Source of the DNA: Bacteroidota bacterium
GTDB taxonomy: Bacteria > Bacteroidota > Rhodothermia > Rhodothermales > UBA10348
Direction of reading: 5' to 3'
Assembly: GCA_027620595.1 (NCBI GenBank)
Contig: JAQCDI010000017.1
Location: 1 to 16,602, forward strand
DNA: 16,602 nucleotides
Positions 7,906 through 15,381 of the stretch are shown in pieces. Position numbers and translations under genes: made by a program. The stretch's first letter is position 1. Each line of letters begins with the position of its first letter. The notes under the pieces were generated by a model. It searched no databases. It was given only the letters and a program-made list of their open reading frames with translations, and was not told the DNA's origin.

Positions 7906-8559
7906 GTGACACGACAGGATGCCGCCCAGTTGGAATACCAGGGCGAAATATACCGAAAGCTGCTTCACCTCCTCGCCATGGCTCATCCGGTGGGATACCT
8001 CCTCGTTCCTGCCCCCTGGAATCTTGCCATCATGGTTGTTCTGAGCGCTTCTGCCCTGGGTCTGGACTTGCTCCGCTCCCGCCATCCGGCCACCCATCGG
8101 TTCTTCGAACGGTTTTTGGGATTCATGATGCGGCGCAGTGAACGGGAAGTGCTGGGCACCAGGCCCGTCTTCAACGGCGCCACCTGGGTCACGGTCTCCT
8201 TCACCTTGCTGGCTGCGCTCTTCCCCACCTCCGTCGCCATTGTCTCCTTTGCCCTTTTCATGTTCGGCGATGCCGCGGCAGCCCTCATCGGGCGTCAATT
8301 CGGGCGAACCCCGGGACTGCGCAAGGGTGCCACCCTGGAAGGATCCGTGGCTTTCTTCTTTGCAGGGTGTGGCGTGGCATGGCTGCTGATCTCGGGCATC
8401 CTGCCCTGGCCGCTCCTCCCCGTTCCCATGGCGGCCGCCGCCGGAGCCACTGTGGTGGCCACGCTGCTCGAGGCCGCCCCCTTGCCTTTGAACGACAATC
8501 TGGTGGCTCCCCTGGGAGCCGCCCTCACCATGGCAGGTATAATGGGACTGCTTGCCTAA
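7906..8559 (+). CDS. Phytol/dolichol kinase-like CTP-dependent membrane enzyme
   Basis: A membrane protein of 217 residues resembling the CTP-dependent lipid alcohol kinases (VTE5 phytol kinase, SEC59 dolichol kinase) and related CDP-diglyceride synthetases. Family marks are the N-terminal EIYRKLLHLLAM (14-25), a central NGATWV (90-95), GDAAAALIGRQFGR (121-134) followed by KGATLEGSVAFF (140-151), and LPLNDNLVAPL near the C-terminus (193-203). About six hydrophobic segments are visible. It probably phosphorylates an isoprenoid or other lipid alcohol, but the substrate is not visible. The start is GTG 7906, with no Shine-Dalgarno. It is followed after 24 bp by a lipase gene; the pairing suggests lipid salvage or turnover (inference). 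Confidence 0.82.
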   Translation: MTRQDAAQLEYQGEIYRKLLHLLAMAHPVGYLLVPAPWNLAIMVVLSASALGLDLLRSRHPATHRFFERFLGFMMRRSEREVLGTRPVFNGATWVTVSFTLLAALFPTSVAIVSFALFMFGDAAAALIGRQFGRTPGLRKGATLEGSVAFFFAGCGVAWLLISGILPWPLLPVPMAAAAGATVVATLLEAAPLPLNDNLVAPLGAALTMAGIMGLLA

Positions 8560-8583
8560 CCCCAACGGCCACCCGAGGCCCCC

Positions 8584-9438
8584 ATGGCCAAACTCACCGC
8601 CAGCGCCATCAAGCGCATCGCCGGACTGGAACCCTTCCCCCAGCCCCCCTTCCATCGGTCCCGCCACCCCATCGTGCTCATGCACGGTTTTGGATTGCTG
8701 GCTTTCCTGGCCCGTGGAGGGCATCTGCACGAGGAGGCCATGCACCTGAGGCTGCACGGCCTGGCCGCTTTCGCGCCCAACATCACCCCCTACCACATCA
8801 TCCCGCAGCGGGCGGCCATGTGGAAGGAGCGCATCGAGGTGATCCTGGCGCAGACCGGCGCCGAGAAAGTGAACCTCATTGCCCACTCCATGGGCGGTCT
8901 CGATGCCCGGTACCTGATTTCCCGCATGGACATGGCGCCGCGCGTGGCCAGCCTGACCACCATTTCAACGCCACACCGGGGTTCCTCCCTTGCCCTGATG
9001 GCCCTCAAGCAGCCGGAACGTATCCGGGAGCTGGTCCGAAGTGCCGCCAACTGGGTGGGAGAGAACGTGATGGAGGTCGAGGCCGACTTCTCCGCCGCCA
9101 TTGAAAGCCTGACGCCGGATGCGGTCCGGGACACCTTCAATACCAACGTGCCCGATGTCGAAGGGGTCTGGTATGCCTCCTGGGCCGGGAGCGCCGGCAA
9201 GGGGGCGCTCAATTCCATCAACCCGGTCTTCCGCCCTTTCAACTCCTGGCTTTACTCCCGCGAAGGTGTCAATGACGGTATCGTGTCCGTGGCGTCCTCC
9301 CAATGGGGGGATTTCCAGGGCGAGATCGAAGCCGATCACCTCCAGCAGATCGGCATCGAGGTGCTGGCCGGCTCCTCCTTCTCCTCCAAGGCCTTCGTGC
9401 TCGCCCTGGCCGAGGATCTCGCTCAGCGTGGATTCTGA
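8584..9438 (+). CDS. Alpha/beta-hydrolase, triacylglycerol lipase-like, no signal peptide
   Basis: An esterase or lipase of 284 residues resembling bacterial family I lipases of the Pseudomonas type. The oxyanion-hole motif is LMHGFG (32-37). The nucleophile elbow is AHSMGG with S102. The acid is probably D231 in VNDGIVSVASS, and the base H252 in EADHLQQIG; this spacing and wording match the Asp and His motifs of Pseudomonas lipases. Unlike those secreted enzymes it has no signal peptide, so it is probably cytoplasmic and acts on internal lipid esters. The N-terminal Lys/Arg-rich helix (1-15) might touch membranes. It follows the phytol-kinase-like gene by 24 bp, presumably in one transcript. 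Its stop is separated by only 3 bp from the stop of the converging lipoprotein gene. Confidence 0.9.
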   Translation: MAKLTASAIKRIAGLEPFPQPPFHRSRHPIVLMHGFGLLAFLARGGHLHEEAMHLRLHGLAAFAPNITPYHIIPQRAAMWKERIEVILAQTGAEKVNLIAHSMGGLDARYLISRMDMAPRVASLTTISTPHRGSSLALMALKQPERIRELVRSAANWVGENVMEVEADFSAAIESLTPDAVRDTFNTNVPDVEGVWYASWAGSAGKGALNSINPVFRPFNSWLYSREGVNDGIVSVASSQWGDFQGEIEADHLQQIGIEVLAGSSFSSKAFVLALAEDLAQRGF

Positions 9439-9441
9439 GCC

Positions 9442-9927
9442 CTAATGGATCATCAGGTCCCCGTAGGAGACCAGTTCGCCGAGCCGATCGAAGATGAAGA
9501 TGCGCACCAGGCCCGTGCGGTTGAGCAGGGCCGGGCTGAAGCGGAAGACGTAGGCGCCCGGATCGCCTGCATCGAGGATATCATCGAGCGTCCGCAGGTT
9601 GCCCGAGGCGTCCCGCGCGCGCAGGGCCAGTCCCCCCTGGATGGAATTGAATTCCAGGATCGTCACCGGTATGGTCACGAAATCGATGGATACCGGATTG
9701 GGATAGGCCGGATCGAAGCGGACCTTTCCACCATAGACCGGCGCCACCCGCCAGTCGTCCTTGTCCTCCTCAATGATGCGGCCGGCGGTATCCGTTTTTA
9801 CGAATCCTGCAGGGGTGACGCTTGCATCGGCCACGAAATCGTCCTGCTGTTGCTGTGAATCGCAGCCGGCAAGGAGGCCCGCAACCAGCCAGACGGCGGA
9901 CAGGAGGAGGATTCGGGATGAACGCAT
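9442..9927 (-). CDS. Small lipoprotein of unknown function
   Basis: The protein has 161 residues with a clear lipoprotein signal: MRSSR, a hydrophobic core (6-20), and a lipobox LLAGC with the lipidated cysteine at 22. The mature protein starts with Cys-Asp and a Gln4 run, then a probable beta-sandwich domain. The segment FDPAYPNPVSIDF (71-83) resembles the YPNP start of Bacteroidota C-terminal sorting-like beta domains, though here it is central, so no secretion claim is made. Asp after the Cys is the inner-membrane retention residue in E. coli, but that rule is not reliable in this lineage. I know no function. It is a single-gene unit, divergent from the ABC ATPase (101 bp between starts) and convergent with the lipase. 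Confidence 0.8.
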   Translation of the reverse strand: MRSSRILLLSAVWLVAGLLAGCDSQQQQDDFVADASVTPAGFVKTDTAGRIIEEDKDDWRVAPVYGGKVRFDPAYPNPVSIDFVTIPVTILEFNSIQGGLALRARDASGNLRTLDDILDAGDPGAYVFRFSPALLNRTGLVRIFIFDRLGELVSYGDLMIH

Positions 9928-10028
9928 GGCGCGGGATCGGGTCAGGATGTGAACGTTCGGCTCCCGGCAGCGTACCTTCGCCCCTGCTCAGCGTTCCCAC
10001 CGGACGGACCCGAACTCCACCATCTGCC

Positions 10029-10805
10029 ATGTCCCTGATCGAAGCTTCCCGACTGCGGGTGACCCTCGGTGGCTCCCTGATCCTGGACGACATTTCGTTT
10101 ACGGTCCAGCCGGGGACATGGAGGGGGCTGCTCGGGCCCAATGGCAGCGGCAAGACCACGCTGCTGCGCTGCGTGGCCGGGCTGCTCGAGCACACCGGAT
10201 CCCTGTTGATGGAAGGACGGCCGGTGGCCAGCTGGACGCGGCGCGCGCTCGCGCGACGCCTGGCGTTCGTGCGACAGTCCAACGCCATTGCCTTCGATTT
10301 CCGTGTGCTCGATCTCGTCCTGCTCGGGCGCGCGCCGCATAAATCGCTGTTGTCCGTCTATGACCATGAGGACGAGCACCATGCGCTCGATGCCCTCCGG
10401 CGCGTGGACCTCGACGGCCTGGCCGAACGCTCTTTCCACTCCCTGAGCGGGGGCGAACAGCAAAGGGTATTCCTGGCCCAGGCGCTGGTCCAGGAAGCGG
10501 ACATCCTGATCCTGGACGAACCGACCACCTACCTGGATGTGCACCACCAGTACGAATTCCTTGGACACGTCCGGACCCTGGTCGACGCCGGCAAAACCGT
10601 GATCGGGGCCTTCCATGACCTGGAACTGGCCGCCCGCTATTCTGACCGCCTCCTGGTACTCGACCGTGGACGCATGGCGGCCGAAGGTACGCCGGGTGAG
10701 GTCCTGACGAAGGACCTTCTGGCCGGGGTCTTCCGCATGGACGCAGAGGTCGGTACCGCCCCTGATGGGCACCTGCGGATCGCTTTTGCCGCTCCCCTTC
10801 CCTGA
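10029..10805 (+). CDS. ABC transporter ATP-binding protein, cobalamin/heme (BtuD/HmuV) type
   Basis: The nucleotide-binding subunit of an iron-chelate, heme or corrinoid importer, 258 residues. Walker A is GPNGSGKT (36-43), the Q-loop is Q83, the signature is LSGGEQQR (139-146), Walker B is ILILDEP (159-165), and the H-loop is H196. The GRAPHKSLLSVYDHED segment (100-115) and the LDVHHQYEFL segment (169-178) are typical of the FecE/BtuD/HmuV group. The next gene is a cobalamin adenosyltransferase, 103 bp downstream, which points to corrinoids as substrate (inference). No permease or binding-protein gene is adjacent, so partners must lie elsewhere. The frame is open upstream to 9822, but that stretch overlaps the divergent lipoprotein gene and matches nothing; ATG 10029 starts the family domain. 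No cobalamin riboswitch is recognisable upstream. Confidence 0.9.
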   Translation: MSLIEASRLRVTLGGSLILDDISFTVQPGTWRGLLGPNGSGKTTLLRCVAGLLEHTGSLLMEGRPVASWTRRALARRLAFVRQSNAIAFDFRVLDLVLLGRAPHKSLLSVYDHEDEHHALDALRRVDLDGLAERSFHSLSGGEQQRVFLAQALVQEADILILDEPTTYLDVHHQYEFLGHVRTLVDAGKTVIGAFHDLELAARYSDRLLVLDRGRMAAEGTPGEVLTKDLLAGVFRMDAEVGTAPDGHLRIAFAAPLP

Positions 10806-10810
10806 GTTGT

Positions 10811-10851
10811 CCGGGTGGATGTGGAGAATCCGTGCGGTCCGAACCACCCGG
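10811..10851. promoter_or_regulatory. Inverted repeat between the ABC ATPase and adenosyltransferase genes
   Basis: CCGGGTGG (10811-10818) and CCACCCGG (10844-10851) are exact reverse complements, giving an 8-bp GC-rich stem with a 25-base loop. It begins six bases after the ABC gene stop. There is no following T-run, so it may be an RNA processing or attenuation hairpin rather than a classical terminator. Confidence 0.3.
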
Positions 10852-10908
10852 GTTGAGGGGGCGTATCCGACTCGATCCACCCAGCTCCACCCAGCCCAGC
10901 CAAGCCCC

Positions 10909-11523
10909 ATGAAAATCTATACCCGAACCGGCGATGATGGCCTGACCGGCCTTTTCGGCGGCCCGCGCGTATCCAAGGACGACCTGCGCATCGAGGCCTA
11001 CGGCACGACGGACGAGTTGAATTCCGTGCTCGGCGTCGCGCGGGCCGCCCTGTCGATCCATCGCCCCGGCGCCTTCGACGAGCCGGAACGCACAGGGGAA
11101 GCAGCCACCCAGCGGCCCGGAGCGTGGGCAGCCGACCTCGACGCCTGGCTCGAACGAATCCAGCACGAACTGTTCAACCTGGGTGCCGACCTGGCCACGC
11201 CGCTCGATGCCAAAGCCAAGGTCAAGCGCATGGAACAGCCCCGGATCGACGCCATGGAACGGGATATTGACCGGTTCGAGACCGATCTGGCGCCGCTCAC
11301 CGCATTCATCCTCCCCGGTGGCTCGGAGCTGGCGGCCCACCTTCATGTGGCACGGACCGTGTGCCGTCGCGCAGAGCGCCGGGTAGTGGGCCTCTCGCGG
11401 CGCGACGACATCAACCCCGTCTGCGCCGTATACCTGAACCGCCTGTCCGATGCCCTTTTCGTGGTCGCCCGTCTGGCCAACCACCGGCTCGGCATCAGTG
11501 ACCACACCTGGTCCCAGGGCTGA
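10909..11523 (+). CDS. PduO-type cob(I)alamin adenosyltransferase
   Basis: Transfers the adenosyl group of ATP to cob(I)alamin or a corrinoid precursor, making adenosylcobalamin. It has 204 residues from ATG 10909. The ATP-binding N-terminus KIYTRTGDDGLTGLFGG (2-18) and RVSKDDLRIEAYGTTDELNS (20-39) are close to the family consensus. FILPGGSE (133-140), the Arg-rich helix with RTVCRRAERRVV (149-160) and YLNRLSDALF (175-184) complete the set. The linker between the first helices (about 49-76) is longer than usual and rich in Pro, Glu and Gly. The frame extends upstream to 10765 inside the ABC gene, but ATG 10909 starts exactly at the conserved N-terminus. The gene is probably co-transcribed with the upstream BtuD-type ATPase, linking corrinoid uptake to activation. 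Confidence 0.94.
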   Translation: MKIYTRTGDDGLTGLFGGPRVSKDDLRIEAYGTTDELNSVLGVARAALSIHRPGAFDEPERTGEAATQRPGAWAADLDAWLERIQHELFNLGADLATPLDAKAKVKRMEQPRIDAMERDIDRFETDLAPLTAFILPGGSELAAHLHVARTVCRRAERRVVGLSRRDDINPVCAVYLNRLSDALFVVARLANHRLGISDHTWSQG

Positions 11524-11639
11524 TCGGGCATCCGCCTTGGAGCCTCAGGAGGTTTCCAACGGTTGAAGAACAGCCGGCTTTCGGTCGATAATTCAGACAG
11601 ATTGCCCGCACCATGACGTTTGATTGAACAGGATTGCGT

Positions 11640-11676
11640 ACCATCCGGCACATTTTCCCGGTGCCGGTGGTATATT
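11640..11676 (+). promoter_or_regulatory. Bulged palindrome followed by a TATATT box upstream of the M23 peptidase gene
   Basis: This lies in the longest intergenic gap of the window (11524-11745, 222 bp), where I see nothing else. ACCA-T-CCGGCAC (11640-11651) pairs with GTGCCGGTGGT (11661-11671): eleven pairs with one bulged T at 11644 and a 9-base loop. TATATT (11671-11676) follows at once and could be a -10 element, about 70 bp before the start codon. No convincing -35 is seen. It could be an operator over a promoter or a hairpin ending the upstream transcript. Confidence 0.3.
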
Positions 11677-11745
11677 GCAATGCCCCTGGTCACGCGTGAG
11701 GTTCTCCCGGTCGCCCTTCATCCTTGTTGAAGCCCGTCCTGATCC

Positions 11746-13038
11746 ATGCGAGATCGTCCTCTTTTGCTGGTTGCCCTCCTCATCGCCGCGGCGACGTTCG
11801 TGATCCTGCGCCCCGCGCCGGACGCGGAAGATGAGACTACTGCCCCCGAGACCCCCGTGCGGTCGGCATCCTTGATGACCGACGAGTACGGCATGCCGGT
11901 CAGCGAGCTGTCAGTGGAGGAATCCACGGTTCGCCGCAACGAAACCTTCTCCGACCTGCTCACCCCCTACGGTGTGGCCTACGATCGCATCGTCACGCTG
12001 GCCCGCAGCAACCGGGACGTGTTCGATGTACGTCGCCTCAAGTCCGGCCAGCCGTATCGTGTGTATTCCGACTCGGCAGGTGTGGGCCGATTCATGGTCT
12101 ATGAACGGGACCTGACATCCTACGTGGTGTTCGACCTGGGACCTGAGCCCTCCGTTCGCGTCGAGGAGCGGGTAGTCGAGGTCCGGACCCGGACGGTGGA
12201 AGGCAGTATCTCCCAATCGCTTTACATGACCCTCGTGGACCAGGGGATCGACCCGCATCTGGCCAATGAAATGGCCAACGTATTTGCCTGGCAGATCGAT
12301 TTCTCCCGGCTGCAGGTCGGGGACACGTTCCGCATCCTGTTCGAAGAGCGGTACGTCGGAGACAAGTATATCGGCGTCGGCAACGTGCTGGCCGCCCGGT
12401 TCGGTCACCGCAGCGAAGACTACACGGCCTTCCATTTTGCCAATGGGGATGTGGACGAACACTACGACCAGAACGGCAACAGCCTGCGCAAGGCGTTCCT
12501 GATTGCGCCGGTGGAGTACAAACGGATCTCTTCCGGATTCAGCGCAAACCGGTTCCATCCGGTGCAGAAACGCTACAAGGCCCATCTGGGTACCGACTAT
12601 GCGGCCGACACGGGAACGCCCATCATGGCCACCGGGGACGGCGTCGTGACGGAGGCCCGCTACGGACAGTACAACGGCAACTACGTCAAAATCCGGCACA
12701 ACGGGACCTACACGACGCAGTACCTGCACATGTCCAGGATCAAGTCCGGTATCCGCCCCGGTGTGGCCATCCGCCAGGGCGACATCATCGGATTCGTGGG
12801 TTCGACCGGACTGGCCACCGGACCCCACGTGTGCTACCGGTTCTGGAAGAACGGGGAGCAGGTGGATCACCGCAAGGAGAAGATCCCCTCTTCGGGACCC
12901 ATCCCGCCCCAGTATCTGGCCGAATTCAACGGGCAGCGGGACCAATACATGCTGTCCTTGGCACAACCCCTCCGTCCTGGCGTGGACATGAGCTACGCCC
13001 GGCTGTTGGACACGCCGGAGGCCATTACTTCCCCCTGA
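11746..13038 (+). CDS. Membrane-anchored M23 family murein endopeptidase (MepM-like layout)
   Basis: Predicted to cut peptidoglycan peptide cross-links in the periplasm. It has 430 residues. An N-terminal membrane anchor (5-21) is followed by an acidic linker, a LysM/OapA-like domain (about 60-107), a second non-catalytic domain (about 150-250) as in MepM-type proteins, and the LytM/M23 domain (about 255-375). Visible catalytic residues are H280 and D284 in HLGTDYA (zinc ligands), H328 in YLHMS, and H361 in GPHVCYRF. The second His of the usual HxH, a zinc ligand in LytM, is Cys363 here. I recall this HVC form from other Bacteroidota M23 proteins, so it is probably functional. The C-terminal 55 residues are non-conserved. 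Its last 46 bp overlap the end of the opposite-strand histidine kinase gene. Confidence 0.92.
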   Translation: MRDRPLLLVALLIAAATFVILRPAPDAEDETTAPETPVRSASLMTDEYGMPVSELSVEESTVRRNETFSDLLTPYGVAYDRIVTLARSNRDVFDVRRLKSGQPYRVYSDSAGVGRFMVYERDLTSYVVFDLGPEPSVRVEERVVEVRTRTVEGSISQSLYMTLVDQGIDPHLANEMANVFAWQIDFSRLQVGDTFRILFEERYVGDKYIGVGNVLAARFGHRSEDYTAFHFANGDVDEHYDQNGNSLRKAFLIAPVEYKRISSGFSANRFHPVQKRYKAHLGTDYAADTGTPIMATGDGVVTEARYGQYNGNYVKIRHNGTYTTQYLHMSRIKSGIRPGVAIRQGDIIGFVGSTGLATGPHVCYRFWKNGEQVDHRKEKIPSSGPIPPQYLAEFNGQRDQYMLSLAQPLRPGVDMSYARLLDTPEAITSP

Positions 13039-14912
13039 CCGTCCCCATCGCGTCTTCGGGCCGTGGTATCCTGGATGGCCTGGAGCAGGGATGCCGGCGT
13101 GAAGGGCTTGGTGATGATGTCCGCCATTCCTGACTCCTGGCAACGGCGTCGGGTGGACAAGGTGGCATCAGCCGTCAACGCAAGCACCGGAATGTGTCCG
13201 TGGCGCTCACGGATGCGCTGTGCGGTTTCGAATCCGTCCATGCCGTCCATGTGGCAATCCATGAGCACCACATCGACGGGATGGTCCTTCAGTACCTCCA
13301 GCGCCGCCTCCCCACTTTCAGCAGATAGGAATGTCAGACCGGAATCCTCGAGGAGATAGCGGGCCACCTCGATATTGATGGGATTGTCGTCCACGCAGAG
13401 CAACGTCAGCCCCCTGCCCAGCTCGATGTGGTGTTCCTGCGGTTCGCCCCCGCCACTGCTCGCTTCCGTCATCGCAGCCACCGAGGATTCCGACACCTGT
13501 GACGGGAGGACAGCCTCTTCCTCAAACGGGAGGGACACCGTGAAGGTGGATCCCTTTCCCACAGTGCTCTCGACCATGATGGACCCCTGCATCATGTGGA
13601 CCAGGCTCCGCGTGATGGACAGGCCGAGTCCGGTTCCACCGTATCGGCGCCGGATGGAGTCATCGCCCTGCCGGAACGAATCGAAGAGTCTGTCCAGCTG
13701 TTCTGCCGGTATTCCGATCCCCGAATCCTGCACAGCGAATGTCACCCTTCGGGCCGGGCCGTATGAAATGTCCAATCGGACCGATCCGCGCTCAGTGAAC
13801 TTGATGGCATTCGAGGTCAGGTTGGTCAGGACCTGGATGAGGCGCCCCTCGTCCCCCCTCAGACGTTCCGGTACATCTTCCGCGCAGCGCACCTGGAAGG
13901 TGATGGGCTTGTCAGTCAGTTGTGCCGCGGCCAGACCCCGAATGCGATCGACGACGGACGCCATGGTGAAAACGCGGGATTCGAGACGGACCTTTCCCGC
14001 CTCGATGGCCTCGATGGCCTCGAAATCCAGGATATCGTTGATCAGGGTCAGTGCCGTATCGGCGCTGGTTTTAAGCACGTCCACCATGGTGCGCTGATTC
14101 CCGGGAAGCGGTTGGGCCGCAAGCACGTTGGCCATGCCGATGACCCCATTCATGGGTGTGCGCAGCTCGTGGCTCATGTTGGAGAGGAAGCGGCTTTTGG
14201 CCTGGCTGGCACTTTCCGCCTTCAGCATGGCTTCGCGCAAGCTTTCCGCCAGCGCCCGCTTTTCGCTCAAGGCGCCCATGATGTGGCTGATCAGAATGAG
14301 CGCTGTGATGTACGCTCCCAGGAATACCATCACGATCATGCTGATGGACAGGCGGCGGATCCGCTCGTATTGCCTCGTTGCCCCGGATTCCATCTGCCGG
14401 GTATCACGAAGGAATGCCGGTACCGTTTCCGACAGCAACTCGAACGAGAGCGGGTCGGTGGTGGACATGAGCTCCATCGTGGCTTCTGCCTGGTGATCTT
14501 CCAGGTTGTCCAACACCCGGGCCCAACTTGACAGGAGGGCATCAACGCGATCAACCAACAGGTCTCCGGGCTCCAATTGAGCCTCCCGGACCTGTTTCCC
14601 GACGTCATTTCCGAGGCTGTCGATGCGACGCATGCGCCGAGAAAAATCCCGCACGAACTCATCCACGGCATAAGTCCGCCGCGAACCCAACATGTCGTCG
14701 GAGGCAAGCGTGAAATACCGGTTGGCGTCTGTGAGTTCGCGTTCCAATGCCGTTGTGGAGGCATGGAGCCGGGACGCCAGGACCATCCGCTTCAGACGGG
14801 AATCCTGCAACTGGAACGCTGTGAATACCACGATCATGGTGACCACCATCAGGGCCATCAGTCCCCCGAGGGCGTGCATGATCGAGGTTGAAGGATCCGG
14901 ATGCGTCTTCAC
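12993..14912 (-). CDS. Membrane hybrid sensor histidine kinase with C-terminal receiver
   Basis: Inner-membrane sensor kinase of 639 residues. TM1 is at 17-36, a helical periplasmic sensor at about 37-188, and TM2 at about 189-210, followed by a short coiled-coil linker without a clear HAMP domain. The HisKA domain has FLSNMSHELRTPMNGV with phospho-acceptor H248. HATPase_c follows (about 350-462), with N-box NLTSNAIKF (364-372), DSGIGIP (396-402), and GGTGLGL (425-431). The receiver (about 502-615) has D508/D509, phospho-acceptor D552, T580 and K602. No HPt domain or separate response regulator is in the window, so the output is unknown. The HisKA second helix carries a 3-residue duplication (EAIEAI). 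GTG 14912 overlaps the upstream gene stop by 4 bp (GTGA), indicating coupled translation with the periplasmic protein gene. Confidence 0.93.
   Translation of the reverse strand: MKTHPDPSTSIMHALGGLMALMVVTMIVVFTAFQLQDSRLKRMVLASRLHASTTALERELTDANRYFTLASDDMLGSRRTYAVDEFVRDFSRRMRRIDSLGNDVGKQVREAQLEPGDLLVDRVDALLSSWARVLDNLEDHQAEATMELMSTTDPLSFELLSETVPAFLRDTRQMESGATRQYERIRRLSISMIVMVFLGAYITALILISHIMGALSEKRALAESLREAMLKAESASQAKSRFLSNMSHELRTPMNGVIGMANVLAAQPLPGNQRTMVDVLKTSADTALTLINDILDFEAIEAIEAGKVRLESRVFTMASVVDRIRGLAAAQLTDKPITFQVRCAEDVPERLRGDEGRLIQVLTNLTSNAIKFTERGSVRLDISYGPARRVTFAVQDSGIGIPAEQLDRLFDSFRQGDDSIRRRYGGTGLGLSITRSLVHMMQGSIMVESTVGKGSTFTVSLPFEEEAVLPSQVSESSVAAMTEASSGGGEPQEHHIELGRGLTLLCVDDNPINIEVARYLLEDSGLTFLSAESGEAALEVLKDHPVDVVLMDCHMDGMDGFETAQRIRERHGHIPVLALTADATLSTRRRCQESGMADIITKPFTPASLLQAIQDTTARRRDGDGQGEVMASGVSNSRA
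14001..14018. repeat. 9-bp tandem duplication inside the histidine kinase gene
   Basis: CTCGATGGC occurs twice in a row (14001-14009 and 14010-14018), followed by a partial third copy CTCGA (14019-14023). In the kinase frame it turns the usual DFxxIEAGK into DFEAIEAIEAGK, a 3-residue insertion with the frame kept. Confidence 0.85.
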
Positions 14913-15379
14913 AAGCGGTACCCCTCATCCTTCGGCAGCTTTCCGTCCACACGCAGTACCCGTACCCGCTCCTCTCCAATGCAGGCAGCATCCACGACCG
15001 TCATGGCGTGCTTCAGGTTGGCCACTATCCGAACGGCCACCGAGCAATCACTGTAGGGTCTTGGAAGGGACAGGGTCTGGGCCCGATACGCCACGGCAAT
15101 CCAGTGTTGCCTGAACGCCTGCTCGGACATCTGATAGACACGATCCAACAGGGGTGCGCGCTCTGGAGCGGAGGGCCCGGGAAGTATCAGGCTGATGGTC
15201 TCGCCGGGGCGCCAATATTGCGTCTCCATTCGCATGATGCGACGCAGTTCCATGAAGGACACGTCTTTCCGGTCCAGGTCCGGATGCACGATCACGGCTA
15301 GGCGGGGTTGCGCCAGTGCCGATCCGGTGCCCAGGAGGGCGATCAATATCAGCACCGATTTGAGCAATGAGGATGCCAT
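14909..15379 (-). CDS. Small periplasmic phosphate-binding-protein-like (PBP-like/PstS-like) protein
   Basis: The protein has 156 residues with a signal peptide (hydrophobic 6-20, likely cut after ALA at 23), so it should be periplasmic. The mature part resembles the short PstS-like proteins often annotated as phosphate ABC transporter substrate-binding proteins: LAVIVHPD (27-34), the helix with FMELRRIM (42-49), YWRPGETISLILPG (55-68), SAPERAPLLDRVYQMSEQAF (70-89) and a W-x5-YRAQ segment (93-102). It is only about half the size of full PstS and no Pst permease is near, so a transport role is doubtful. It lies 2 bp after the porin-like gene and overlaps the histidine kinase start by 4 bp. I infer a sensory role: presenting a small anion or other ligand to the kinase. 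The ligand is not visible in the sequence. Confidence 0.75.
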   Translation of the reverse strand: MASSLLKSVLILIALLGTGSALAQPRLAVIVHPDLDRKDVSFMELRRIMRMETQYWRPGETISLILPGPSAPERAPLLDRVYQMSEQAFRQHWIAVAYRAQTLSLPRPYSDCSVAVRIVANLKHAMTVVDAACIGEERVRVLRVDGKLPKDEGYRL

Positions 15380-15381
15380 GA

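Noticed and set aside
7870..8886. 338-codon open frame on the minus strand opposite the lipid kinase and lipase genes
   Set aside because: It crosses two well-supported genes and is a Gly/His/Gln-rich shadow without motifs.
9512..9518. Gly/Val-rich and other short inverted repeats inside coding regions of the window
   Set aside because: At this GC content short GC-rich inverted repeats are expected by chance and these fall inside well-supported genes.
9822..10028. 69-codon N-terminal extension of the BtuD-type ATPase
   Set aside because: It overlaps the divergent lipoprotein gene, is Arg/Pro/Gly-rich with no homology in my reading, and ATG 10029 begins exactly at the family domain.
9928..10028. 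Possible cobalamin riboswitch before the BtuD-type ATPase
   Set aside because: The gap is only about 100 bp, too short for a full element, and I found no B12-box-like core or pairing pattern.
10099..11505. 468-codon open frame on the minus strand opposite the ABC ATPase and adenosyltransferase genes
   Set aside because: It is antisense to two strongly recognised genes, spans their intergenic gap, and has a low-complexity Arg/Gly/Pro composition typical of GC-rich shadow frames.
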